Part shown: positions 1-5,855 of the stretch, one piece after another | How positions within the stretch are numbered: position 1 is the stretch's first letter | Layout: the number at the start of each line of letters is the position of its first letter | Origin: Hyphomonas sp. | GTDB taxonomy: Bacteria > Pseudomonadota > Alphaproteobacteria > Caulobacterales > Hyphomonadaceae | Reading direction: 5' to 3' | Assembly (NCBI GenBank): GCA_024743015.1 | Contig: JANSXJ010000235.1 | Coordinates: 1-5,861 of the forward strand | DNA length: 5,861 bases | Position numbers and translations under genes: made by a program | The notes under the pieces: model-generated | Told to the model about the DNA's origin: nothing | The model's database searches: none | The model's input: the letters and a program-made list of their open reading frames with translations, nothing else

Positions 1-1317
1 ATCCGTGGCACTGCGAACACACCTCCGATGACTCCGGAGATCGCGATGCGGCTCGGAATGGCGGCTGGAAAGTACTTCAGAACCACGAGTCCACGCCGTC
101 ATAGCGTTGTTATCGGCAAGGATACTCGCTTGTCAGGATACATGATTGAGCCTGCTTTGGTGGCTGGATTCACCTCTGTTGGCATGGATGTGACCCTATT
201 TGGGCCTTTGCCGACACCAGGCGTTGCGATGATGACCCGGTCTTTGCGCGCAGATCTAGGGGTTATGATCTCAGCCAGCCATAACAGTTTCGAAGACAAT
301 GGAATCAAGCTTTTCGGGCCCAATGGCTATAAATTATCGGATGAAATCGAGCTTGAAATCGAAAGCCGGATGGACCGCGCCCTGGATGACAAGCTGGCGG
401 GGCCGGAGGAGCTCGGGCGCACCAAGCGCGTCGACGATGCCCAGGCGCGCTATGTCGAGATCGTCAAAGCGAGCTTTCCGCGGCGGATGAACCTGAAAGG
501 GCTTCGGATCTGCATTGATTGTGCGAATGGCGCTGCCTACAAGGTCGCCCCGGCGGCGCTTTATGAGCTCGGCGCGGAAGTGTTCCCGATCGGCGTGGAA
601 CCAAATGGCTTCAATATCAATCTCGAAGTCGGTTCGACGGATACGGCTGCCTTAAAGGAGGCGGTGAAGACCTATCGGGCGGATATCGGCATCGCGCTCG
701 ATGGCGATGCGGATCGTTGCATCATTATTGACGAGCAAGGCAACGAGATTGATGGCGATCAGCTTATCGGCCTCATAGCGGAAAACTGGAAAGCCAAAGG
801 ACAGTTGGCGCAGAATGGCGTTGTCACAACAGTCATGTCCAATCTCGGACTGGAACAACATCTGGACAATCTCGGCCTGGCGCTGGAGCGAACCAAGGTT
901 GGTGATCGATACGTCGTCGAGCGGATGCGCGATGGCGGGTTCAATCTGGGGGGAGAGCAGTCCGGCCACATCGTGATGTCTGATTTCTCGACGACTGGTG
1001 ACGGGCTGATGGCGGCGCTGCAAGTGCTCGCGGTTATGGTTGAGAAGGCCCAACCCCTCTCGCAAATCGCCCATGTCTTCGATCCAGTGCCGCAAAAGCT
1101 GGTCAATGTCCGATACAAGTCGGGCGCTCCGCTCGAGGAAGAGTCTGTGAAAGAAGCCATTGAATCAGCCGAAAAGGCACTCGGCAAAAAAGGGCGCCTG
1201 GTGATTCGAAAGTCGGGAACCGAGCCACTCATTCGCGTTATGGCCGAAGCCACCGATGCCAAGCTGATGGACGACGCTGTCGAGACCGTCGCAGACGCCG
1301 TGCGGTCAGTGATCTAG
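1..1317 (+). CDS. glmM: Phosphoglucosamine mutase, 5'-truncated by the window edge
   Basis: GlmM converts glucosamine-6-phosphate to glucosamine-1-phosphate in the cytosol, on the route to UDP-GlcNAc for peptidoglycan and lipopolysaccharide. The frame is open from base 1 and begins with IRG, the end of the family's N-terminal FGTDGIRG motif, so only about ten residues are missing; the ATG at 28 is internal. All four domains' signatures are visible: the phosphoserine loop SASHNS with the catalytic Ser codon at 277-279; the metal-binding DGDADR at 700-717; the sugar-binding GGEQSGH at 949-969; and the phosphate-binding [10 protein letters not shown] at 1207-1236. The visible 438 residues plus the missing start match the usual length of about 445-450. 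The loop normally reads SASHNP, so Ser replaces Pro here. The gene is followed after 3 bases by a small membrane-protein gene in the same frame. Family assignment is very secure. Confidence 0.97.
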   Translation: MRGTANTPPMTPEIAMRLGMAAGKYFRTTSPRRHSVVIGKDTRLSGYMIEPALVAGFTSVGMDVTLFGPLPTPGVAMMTRSLRADLGVMISASHNSFEDNGIKLFGPNGYKLSDEIELEIESRMDRALDDKLAGPEELGRTKRVDDAQARYVEIVKASFPRRMNLKGLRICIDCANGAAYKVAPAALYELGAEVFPIGVEPNGFNINLEVGSTDTAALKEAVKTYRADIGIALDGDADRCIIIDEQGNEIDGDQLIGLIAENWKAKGQLAQNGVVTTVMSNLGLEQHLDNLGLALERTKVGDRYVVERMRDGGFNLGGEQSGHIVMSDFSTTGDGLMAALQVLAVMVEKAQPLSQIAHVFDPVPQKLVNVRYKSGAPLEEESVKEAIESAEKALGKKGRLVIRKSGTEPLIRVMAEATDAKLMDDAVETVADAVRSVI

Positions 1318-1320
1318 TCC

Positions 1321-1602
1321 ATGCCTTCGCTGGAATTGATTTTCGTTGAAGCGGTGGGCTGGATCGGCGCCGCGCTGATTCTGTTTGCTTACTATCTGCT
1401 CTCACACAACAAGATTCAGGGGCAGTCCTTCACCTATCAGTGGATGAATCTGTTCGGCGCGGCGGGTGTGGTCATCAATAGCGGCTATCATCAAGCGATC
1501 CCGTCTCTGGCGCTTAATGCGATTTGGTTCGCGATTGCTGTCGTGGCGCTATGGAACGTGCGACGGCAAGTCCGGCGCGCAAAAGAGACCTCAGAGCGCT
1601 AA
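1321..1602 (+). CDS. Small three-helix membrane protein, CBU_0592 type
   Basis: This 93-residue integral membrane protein has unknown function. Three hydrophobic segments are visible at about residues 9-28, 41-57 and 62-80, followed by a strongly basic tail (residues 81-88 include five Arg/Lys), which by the positive-inside rule places the C-terminus in the cytoplasm. The first helix pattern WIGAALILFAYYLLS, then YQWMNLFGAAGVVIN and a later LNAIWFAIA, resemble small proteins annotated as the CBU_0592 family; this is recognition from memory rather than a search. The ATG lies 3 bases after the glmM stop, with no clear Shine-Dalgarno sequence, so translation probably depends on coupling to glmM. 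Its TAA overlaps the stop of the leftward ThiE-like gene in the sequence CTAA at 1599-1602, leaving no room for a terminator between them. Confidence 0.85.
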   Translation: MPSLELIFVEAVGWIGAALILFAYYLLSHNKIQGQSFTYQWMNLFGAAGVVINSGYHQAIPSLALNAIWFAIAVVALWNVRRQVRRAKETSER

Positions 1603-2213
1603 CCCAAGAATCCATCGATCGCAGCGAGCCCGGCAATGTCCGCAATCGATCCCGCATTGTCGGCAGTGACACCGCCCAGACCATAGACCGGCAAAGGTGC
1701 AGCTTTGATCCAGCCGCGAAACCGCGCGACGCCTAGCGGCGCTGAAGCGCTCGCGCTGTTTGAACCGAATACGGTCGAGACCAGGACCGCATCCAATCCG
1801 GCCTGGTGCGCAGCGCGAATGGCAGCTGGTGAGTGCGCGCTGCCGGTCAGGAGGGCAAAGTGGCCGTGCCATTTCAAGGCGCGCTGACGCATCGATTCCG
1901 GCCAGTGGACGCCATCTGCACCGGTTTCTAGAGCGAGCTCCGGATCTGCGGCGATCAGGAAGGTCAGCCCTCGGTGCGCGCAAGCCGCTACCAGTTGGCG
2001 CGCGATGATGTGCCGGTCATCGGCACCGAAATGGCGATAGATCACCCCGGTTTCAGCTGGGAGGGTCCTGATCACCGAGATCGGATCCGGCGTGCGTTTA
2101 GGGTCTGTCAGGAAAAGCAGCGGCGGCAGGTTCGCCGGAAAGTGCCGCGCCACTTGCCGGGCGGCGGAACGCCACTTGCGGGCGGCGGCGGCTTGGTGTT
2201 TCAAACCCATCAT
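1599..2213 (-). CDS. Thiamine phosphate synthase-like (ThiE/TenI fold) protein
   Basis: The protein is about 204 residues with the TIM-barrel pattern of the ThiE/TenI family: LPPLLFLTD near residue 30, a TGADGVHW strand end near 98-104, TGSAHS near 123-128, VSTVFGS near 145-151 and the glycine-rich YGLGGV near 177-182. ThiE joins the pyrimidine and thiazole halves of thiamine. Here the family's Q-x-R-x-K diphosphate-binding segment appears as IYRHF, keeping the Arg but losing Gln and Lys, and the usual LGQ after DGVH is WPE. Catalysis as a genuine ThiE is therefore doubtful, and a TenI-like or other role is possible. I chose the start at 2213 (a second ATG is at 2210) because it removes a non-homologous N-terminal extension lying antisense to yggS. 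No Shine-Dalgarno sequence precedes it. The start codon overlaps that of yggS, and the stop overlaps that of the membrane-protein gene. Confidence 0.85.
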   Translation of the reverse strand: MMGLKHQAAAARKWRSAARQVARHFPANLPPLLFLTDPKRTPDPISVIRTLPAETGVIYRHFGADDRHIIARQLVAACAHRGLTFLIAADPELALETGADGVHWPESMRQRALKWHGHFALLTGSAHSPAAIRAAHQAGLDAVLVSTVFGSNSASASAPLGVARFRGWIKAAPLPVYGLGGVTADNAGSIADIAGLAAIDGFLG

Positions 2214-2871
2214 GAAGTCTGATACACAGCCCGTTTCCATCCGCGAAGCCCGAAACCGCATACTCGCCGAAATCGGCGACGGTGTAACCTTGGTGGCAGC
2301 GTCCAAACGCCAGCCTGAAGACCGCATTGAAAAAGCACTGGAAGCGGGACAGCTCGTGTTTGGCGAAAACAGGGTGCAGGAAGCTCAGCAAAGGTGGACG
2401 GATCGCCTCTCCAGAGATGCGGGCCTCGAACTTCGCCTGATCGGTCCGCTGCAAACCAACAAGGCGGAAGATGCGGTGCAGCTCTTTCATGTGATCGAGA
2501 CGCTCGATCGCGAGAAACTCTTGCGCGCTTTGGTCAAAGCGATTGAAAAAACCGGTGTCGCGCCGCCCGATCTCCTGATCCAGGTCAATACCGGAGATGA
2601 GCCGCAAAAAGGCGGGGTCAGCGTGGACGGTCTCGCAGACCTGGTGGCGGCCACCCGCGAAACCTATCCCGGGAAACTGGTCGGTCTCATGTGCATCCCG
2701 CCTGCGGGGGAGCCTGCTGCCCCGCATTTTGCTCTGTTAAAGAAGTTGGCGGATGAGCATAAGCTCGCGCGGGTCAGTATGGGGATGAGCGGTGACTACG
2801 CTCTGGCCGCGCGCCTCGGCGCGACGCATGTTCGGATTGGGACCGCGTTTTTCGGAGCGCGCGACGCTTAG
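2212..2871 (+). CDS. yggS: YggS/PROSC-family pyridoxal phosphate homeostasis protein
   Basis: This family binds pyridoxal 5'-phosphate (vitamin B6) in a single alanine-racemase-like barrel and buffers free PLP and amino/keto-acid pools, without known enzymatic activity. At 219 residues it is slightly shorter than the usual 225-235. Signatures in order: LVAASKRQP with the PLP-binding Lys at residue 32; FGENRVQEA at 50-58; LIGPLQTNK; LIQVNTGDEPQKGGV; the LMCIPP strand; and SMGMSGD at 189-195 followed by THVRIGTAFFGARD, the phosphate-binding end. The ATG at 2212 is the only sensible start, because an in-frame upstream extension to 2092 is arginine-rich and unlike the family. There is no Shine-Dalgarno sequence, so a leaderless or weakly initiated message is likely. 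The start shares CATG (2211-2214) with the divergent ThiE-like gene, and the stop overlaps that of the TetR gene by 4 bases. Confidence 0.93.
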   Translation: MKSDTQPVSIREARNRILAEIGDGVTLVAASKRQPEDRIEKALEAGQLVFGENRVQEAQQRWTDRLSRDAGLELRLIGPLQTNKAEDAVQLFHVIETLDREKLLRALVKAIEKTGVAPPDLLIQVNTGDEPQKGGVSVDGLADLVAATRETYPGKLVGLMCIPPAGEPAAPHFALLKKLADEHKLARVSMGMSGDYALAARLGATHVRIGTAFFGARDA

Positions 2872-3452
2872 TCAGCGTGCTTGGCGATGATCGCGTCGAG
2901 ATGCAGCGTGACTGCATTCATGATCAGGTCCCGCCAGGCGGCCATCGGGATAAGCTCTGTCGCTTCATGGTCCTGCAGGCTGACATAGCCATGCGCAAGC
3001 GCCCAGAGTTGCAGCGCGGCTTCGCGTTTTTCCCGTCCGCTCAGATGCGCCGGAATGGCTCTTGAAACGAGCGCGGTCAGCCGATTGAACGCTTCCTCGC
3101 CCACGGCCGTTGCGCCAGAAGAGGGGGTGTAGGTCGGGTCTGCGCGTCCAAAGATCAGCTGGTAGTGCCCGCGATGCTCTGAAGACAGGGTGATATAGTT
3201 TGACAGTCCTTGCAGTACGGCGTCGCGTGGGGATTGGGTGTCGGTCTTTACGTCAATGGCATCCATGACCATCCGAAACCCCTCAATATAGAGCGCGTCG
3301 AGAATCCCCTGCTTGCCATTAAAATGGTTATAGATCCCGATGGTCGACAGTCCGGCGCGTCCGGATATGGCGCGAACGCTTAAACCGTCGGCGCCTTTTT
3401 CAGCAAACAGTTCTGAAGCGGCTGTTAGGATTTTGGCTTTACTATCTGTCAT
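2868..3452 (-). CDS. TetR/AcrR-family transcriptional regulator with a WHG-type C-terminal domain
   Basis: A 194-residue one-component repressor of the TetR family. The N-terminal helix-turn-helix is clear: KILTAASELFAEKG, then LSVRAISGRAGLS and the recognition/anchor segment IGIYNHFNGKQGIL at about residues 38-51. The C-terminal part contains W150, H154 and G155 in LWALAHGYVSL, matching the W-H-G pattern that names one TetR ligand-binding domain type (TetR_C_33/WHG). The ATG at 3452 is preferred; an in-frame GTG at 3470 would add six residues, and neither has a good Shine-Dalgarno sequence. The gene diverges from the flavoprotein gene across a gap with two palindromes, so it most likely represses both itself and the oxidoreductase until a small molecule binds. 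The ligand is unknown. Its TAA overlaps the yggS TAG in TTAG at 2868-2871. Confidence 0.93.
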   Translation of the reverse strand: MTDSKAKILTAASELFAEKGADGLSVRAISGRAGLSTIGIYNHFNGKQGILDALYIEGFRMVMDAIDVKTDTQSPRDAVLQGLSNYITLSSEHRGHYQLIFGRADPTYTPSSGATAVGEEAFNRLTALVSRAIPAHLSGREKREAALQLWALAHGYVSLQDHEATELIPMAAWRDLIMNAVTLHLDAIIAKHAD

Positions 3453-3478
3453 CAGCTCAATCTTGGGCACGAAACGGG

Positions 3479-3507
3479 TTGACTTGCAATAACAGTGTTA
3501 TTATCAG
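3479..3507 (+). promoter_or_regulatory. Putative promoter of the flavoprotein gene
   Basis: TTGACT (3479-3484) resembles a sigma-70 -35 element and, 17 bases on, TATCAG (3502-3507) is a modest -10. Palindrome 1 lies almost wholly within the spacer. Transcription would start near 3514, giving a leader of about 40 bases. The -10 match is only fair. Confidence 0.4.
3488..3502. promoter_or_regulatory. Operator palindrome 1 (probable TetR site)
   Basis: AATAACA-G-TGTTATT is a perfect inverted repeat of 7 + 1 + 7 bases in the TetR/flavoprotein divergent gap. It lies between the putative -35 and -10 of the rightward promoter and overlaps the putative -10 of the leftward one, so a bound dimer would block both. 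The assignment to the adjacent TetR protein is inferred from position and symmetry. Confidence 0.75.
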
Positions 3508-3526
3508 GCCATAACGCTGTTATCAA
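3500..3526 (-). promoter_or_regulatory. Putative promoter of the TetR gene
   Basis: On the minus strand TTGATA (plus-strand 3521-3526) is followed after 15 bases by GATAAT (plus-strand 3500-3505), a 5-of-6 match to the -10 consensus. The spacer is shorter than the ideal 17. Both elements overlap a palindrome, which fits autorepression. Confidence 0.35.
3511..3523. promoter_or_regulatory. Operator palindrome 2 (probable TetR site)
   Basis: ATAACGCTGTTAT matches the core of palindrome 1 (ATAACAGTGTTAT) at 11 of 13 positions, with 5 of 6 arm bases symmetric. Centres of the two sites (3495 and 3517) are 22 bp apart, about two helical turns, so two dimers would sit on the same face of the DNA. 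The site covers the expected rightward transcription start. Confidence 0.65.
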
Positions 3527-3542
3527 GCCTTTCATGCAGACC

Positions 3543-3546
3543 GGAG
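3543..3546 (+). promoter_or_regulatory. Ribosome binding site of the flavoprotein gene
   Basis: GGAG ends 6 bases before the ATG at 3553. It is one of the few good Shine-Dalgarno sequences in the window and supports this start codon. Confidence 0.7.
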
Positions 3547-3552
3547 AAAATC

Positions 3553-4956
3553 ATGGCGTCAGAAACGATTGAAGTTGATTATCTGATCATCGGAGCAGGC
3601 GCGATGGGCATGGCCTTTGCGGACATCATCCTGACCGAGAGCGACAAGACGGTCCTGATCGTTGATATGCACCAGAAACCGGGCGGGCACTGGAATGATG
3701 CCTATCCATTTGTGACCTTGCATCAGCCATCCGCTTATTACGGGGTCAGCTCGAAGGAGCTGTCGAAAGGAATCCTCGATACTATCGGTCTGAATAAAGG
3801 TCTGCAGGATCTCGCAACAGGTCCTGAAATCATGGCCTATTTCGACGAAGTCATGCGCTACCAGTTCCTGCCAACCGGCCGCGTCACCTATTTGCCGATG
3901 TGCAAGTATGAAGGTGACGGCAAGATTTCCGCGCTCACCTCTGACAAGACATACACCGTTCAAGCGCGCGAGAAGATCGTCGACGCAACCTGGCTGAAGA
4001 CGACCGTGCCGAGCACGCACACGCCGAATTTCGAGATTGCCGATGGCGTGAAGTTCATGCCGCTCAATGATCTGCCGAATATCACGGAACAACCGTCTCG
4101 CTATGTCATTGTTGGCGGTGGGAAGACCGGTATCGATGCGGTGGTCTGGCTGCTTGAAAATCATGTCGATCCCGATCAGATCCATTGGGTGCGTCCACGC
4201 GATGCCTGGCTGATGCGCCGCGAGAACACGCAGCCCGATAGTCGTTTCTTCGAAGCCACCATGGGCGCGCAGGCAGCGCAGATGGAAGCGATTGCGACGT
4301 CGGAGTCAGTGGCCGACATGTTCGATCGCCTTGAGAGTGCAGGCATTTTCACCCGCATCGATCCTGAGATTCGTCCCAACATGATGCACGGCGCGACGAT
4401 TTCTGATCCGGAGCTCGCCGAACTGCGCCGCGTCAAGAATGTCATCCGCAATGGTCGGATCAAACGGATTGAATTGAACCAGATCCTTTTCGAGAATGGA
4501 GATATTCTCGACAGCGATCCGGACACGCTTTTCGTCGATTGCTCCGCTTGCGCCGTGGGGAATTCCGAAGAAGCGACCGTTTTCGCCGGCGATACGATCC
4601 GTTTGCAGACCGTGCGTACCGTGCAGCCCGTATTTAGCGCCGCCTTTATCGCTCATATTGAGCTGACGCGTGACACTGAGGAAGAGAAGAACCGGCTCTG
4701 CGCGGTCGTTCCATTGCCCAATCATGATACAGACTGGATCCGTATGCAGGCGGCCTTCATGATGAACCAGTATAACTGGTCTCAGGAAAAGGATCTGCGC
4801 CAGTGGCTGCGCGATAACCGCCTGGATGGCTACAGCCAGCTCGTGGCGGGTATTGAAGAAGACGACACAGAAAAGCTCGCCATTATGAAACGGCTACGCG
4901 ATTTCTCGGTGCCATCCGTGATGAAGCTTCAGCAATATGCCGCTGAAGTCGCCTGA
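3553..4956 (+). CDS. FAD/NAD(P)-dependent oxidoreductase, distantly flavin-monooxygenase-like
   Basis: A 467-residue cytosolic flavoprotein with two dinucleotide-binding folds. The N-terminal FAD fold shows DYLIIGAGAMG (residues 9-19), the acidic strand end VLIVD, then GGHW (44-47) and HQPSAYYG (57-64), as in flavin-containing monooxygenase relatives. A second glycine motif, YVIVGGGKTG (184-193), probably binds NAD(P)H, and VDATWLKTTVPSTHTP sits where such enzymes link the domains. The class B monooxygenase fingerprint F-x-G-x-x-x-H is not visible, so calling it a Baeyer-Villiger enzyme or true FMO would be over-reach; the substrate is unknown. There is no signal peptide or membrane segment. 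Start choice rests on the GGAG ribosome binding site. It is divergent from, and probably repressed by, the neighbouring TetR protein. Its TGA is separated by one base from the stop of the converging 66-residue gene. Confidence 0.88.
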   Translation: MASETIEVDYLIIGAGAMGMAFADIILTESDKTVLIVDMHQKPGGHWNDAYPFVTLHQPSAYYGVSSKELSKGILDTIGLNKGLQDLATGPEIMAYFDEVMRYQFLPTGRVTYLPMCKYEGDGKISALTSDKTYTVQAREKIVDATWLKTTVPSTHTPNFEIADGVKFMPLNDLPNITEQPSRYVIVGGGKTGIDAVVWLLENHVDPDQIHWVRPRDAWLMRRENTQPDSRFFEATMGAQAAQMEAIATSESVADMFDRLESAGIFTRIDPEIRPNMMHGATISDPELAELRRVKNVIRNGRIKRIELNQILFENGDILDSDPDTLFVDCSACAVGNSEEATVFAGDTIRLQTVRTVQPVFSAAFIAHIELTRDTEEEKNRLCAVVPLPNHDTDWIRMQAAFMMNQYNWSQEKDLRQWLRDNRLDGYSQLVAGIEEDDTEKLAIMKRLRDFSVPSVMKLQQYAAEVA

Positions 4957-4957
4957 T

Positions 4958-5158
4958 CTATAATTCGTCGGGTTCGCTGCGATCAACCACATAATATCCG
5001 CGGCGCGGATTGAAGCCATACATGTCGGCTTGAGGGTGCTCGGCGGCGTCTACAGCGTCATCATACGTCTCGTATGGGCCGTGCTCGCCGGTGCGGGTGA
5101 CAAGATAGAAGTGGCCCAGTTCGGGGCGTTCTGGCGAATACTCAGTCAGCTGAAACAT
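4958..5158 (-). CDS. Unrecognised 66-residue acidic protein
   Basis: I do not recognise this protein. It is short, acidic (many Asp/Glu, ending in SEPDEL) and rich in aromatic residues, especially Tyr (FYLVTRTGEHGPYETYDDAVDAA, then MYGFNPRRGYYVVDR in the second half). It has no hydrophobic segment or signal peptide and only one basic patch, so a soluble cytosolic protein is likely. The alternation of a strand-like FYLVTR, a helix-like DDAVDAAEH and a strand-like YYVVDR suggests a compact alpha/beta fold. That it is real is supported by a near-perfect Shine-Dalgarno sequence six bases before the ATG and by normal codon use. It converges on the flavoprotein gene with one base between the stops, and lies 93 bases downstream of the L,D-transpeptidase gene on the same strand, so it could be co-transcribed with that gene. 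Confidence 0.8.
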   Translation of the reverse strand: MFQLTEYSPERPELGHFYLVTRTGEHGPYETYDDAVDAAEHPQADMYGFNPRRGYYVVDRSEPDEL

Positions 5159-5164
5159 TTGCAG

Positions 5165-5171
5165 CCTCCTT
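5165..5171 (-). promoter_or_regulatory. Strong ribosome binding site of the 66-residue gene
   Basis: Read on the minus strand this is AAGGAGG, an essentially perfect Shine-Dalgarno sequence, six bases before the ATG at 5158. It is the strongest in the window and fixes the start of the small gene. Confidence 0.85.
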
Positions 5172-5251
5172 ACGAAGCCCGCCCCGCATTAAGCATTCGG
5201 TGATTCGTGTGGCAGGAATATGATCGCAGAACCTGGACGAAGATCCGTGTG

Positions 5252-5764
5252 CTAGAAACTTATTTCTATTGATGTTTTTGTGTCAGAAATGCTGAGGACT
5301 TGCAGCATATGCTCTCGCAAAACCGCGACGCAACCTTCTGTTGGCCTGTAATCATCGTGGGCGAGATGGAAGAAAACGGCGCTGCCCAGCGCCGGAATGA
5401 CAGGATCGCTATTGTGATTGAGCTCAACGACAAGGTCATAGACATGATCCTCCCGCCACAGTTTCTCATGACTGGCTTCAAAGGGCAGGGTCACGGCACG
5501 ATTATAGAGCGGATGCTCCGGCGCATCACACCAGCCGTCGGTCTCGCGCAAGGGCACCACGGGAAGCGGCGTGTCCGGGCGAGCAAGGCGGTCCGGACGA
5601 TAGAATACACGCTTCATGCGCCATATGCCTTGCGGAGAGGTGCCGTCACCTTCGCGTTTCTGATCCGCGACAACCACTCCGCCCCGGCCAAGTGCACACT
5701 GGCAGGTGAGGCCGTTTCCCGAGAATTTGCCGCGCGCACTGGCGGTGAAGATCAAGTCGGTCAC
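5252..5764 (-). CDS. L,D-transpeptidase (YkuD) domain protein
   Basis: The YkuD fold carries out L,D-transpeptidation on peptidoglycan stem peptides, using a catalytic cysteine. In the 170-residue form from the GTG at 5764, features in order are KREGDGTSPQGIW near residues 36-48, DGWCDAP near 76-82, and the active-site stretch FFHLAHDDYRPTEGCVAV, with His133 and Cys145 in the family's T/S-x-G-C motif. I prefer the GTG because AAAAGGAG lies 8 bases upstream; an ATG at 5788 adds eight residues but has no ribosome binding site. Neither form shows a signal peptide or membrane anchor, which is odd for an enzyme whose usual substrate is periplasmic. It could be cytosolic, exported by another route, or act on a different substrate. 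The gene may share a transcript with the 66-residue gene 93 bases downstream. Confidence 0.88.
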   Translation of the reverse strand: MTDLIFTASARGKFSGNGLTCQCALGRGGVVVADQKREGDGTSPQGIWRMKRVFYRPDRLARPDTPLPVVPLRETDGWCDAPEHPLYNRAVTLPFEASHEKLWREDHVYDLVVELNHNSDPVIPALGSAVFFHLAHDDYRPTEGCVAVLREHMLQVLSISDTKTSIEISF

Positions 5765-5772
5765 GCGCTGCT

Positions 5773-5780
5773 CTCCTTTT
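5773..5780 (-). promoter_or_regulatory. Ribosome binding site that decides the L,D-transpeptidase start
   Basis: On the minus strand this reads AAAAGGAG, 8 bases before the GTG at 5764. It lies inside the longer reading frame from the ATG at 5788, which itself has no Shine-Dalgarno sequence, so the shorter GTG-started protein is favoured. Confidence 0.65.
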
Positions 5781-5850
5781 TGTGACATCAGCTGAAGAAG
5801 CGTGTAATGAAGTCTTTGAACTCATTCTCTATTTGCTGGCCACAAGACAA

Positions 5851-5855
5851 GGGAG
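5851..5855 (+). promoter_or_regulatory. Possible ribosome binding site of a rightward gene beyond the window
   Basis: GGGAG is followed by six bases up to the window edge, the ideal spacing for a start codon at 5862. The layout resembles the GGAG-AAAATC before the flavoprotein ATG. The stretch 5789-5861 would then be the divergent gap between this gene and the L,D-transpeptidase gene; I see no convincing promoter in it. Confidence 0.3.

Noticed and set aside
101..113. ATAGCGTTGTTAT inside glmM matches TetR palindrome 2 at 11 of 13 bases.
   Set aside because: It encodes the conserved SVVIG strand of GlmM, is not symmetric, and is not in a promoter; coding constraint and chance explain it.
652..1262. 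Two long minus-strand open frames opposite glmM (652-1095 and 759-1262).
   Set aside because: They are antisense shadows of a well-conserved gene, with no ribosome binding site and no recognisable protein features.
2092..2211. Longer yggS start at 2092 adding 40 residues.
   Set aside because: The extension is arginine-, alanine- and cysteine-rich, unlike the family N-terminus, and lies wholly antisense to the ThiE-like coding region.
5202..5206. GATTC, a possible CcrM (GANTC) methylation site upstream of the 66-residue gene.
   Set aside because: Such five-base sites are frequent by chance and no accompanying CtrA or GcrA-type promoter element was visible.
5253..5268. TAGAAA-CTTA-TTTCTA, a perfect inverted repeat at the end of the L,D-transpeptidase gene.
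   Set aside because: The stem is short and AT-rich with no following T-run on the minus strand, and it overlaps the last codons, so it is not a credible terminator.
5300..5785. A 161-residue plus-strand open frame opposite the L,D-transpeptidase gene.
   Set aside because: The minus strand carries a recognisable catalytic domain with a ribosome binding site; the plus-strand translation has no family features.
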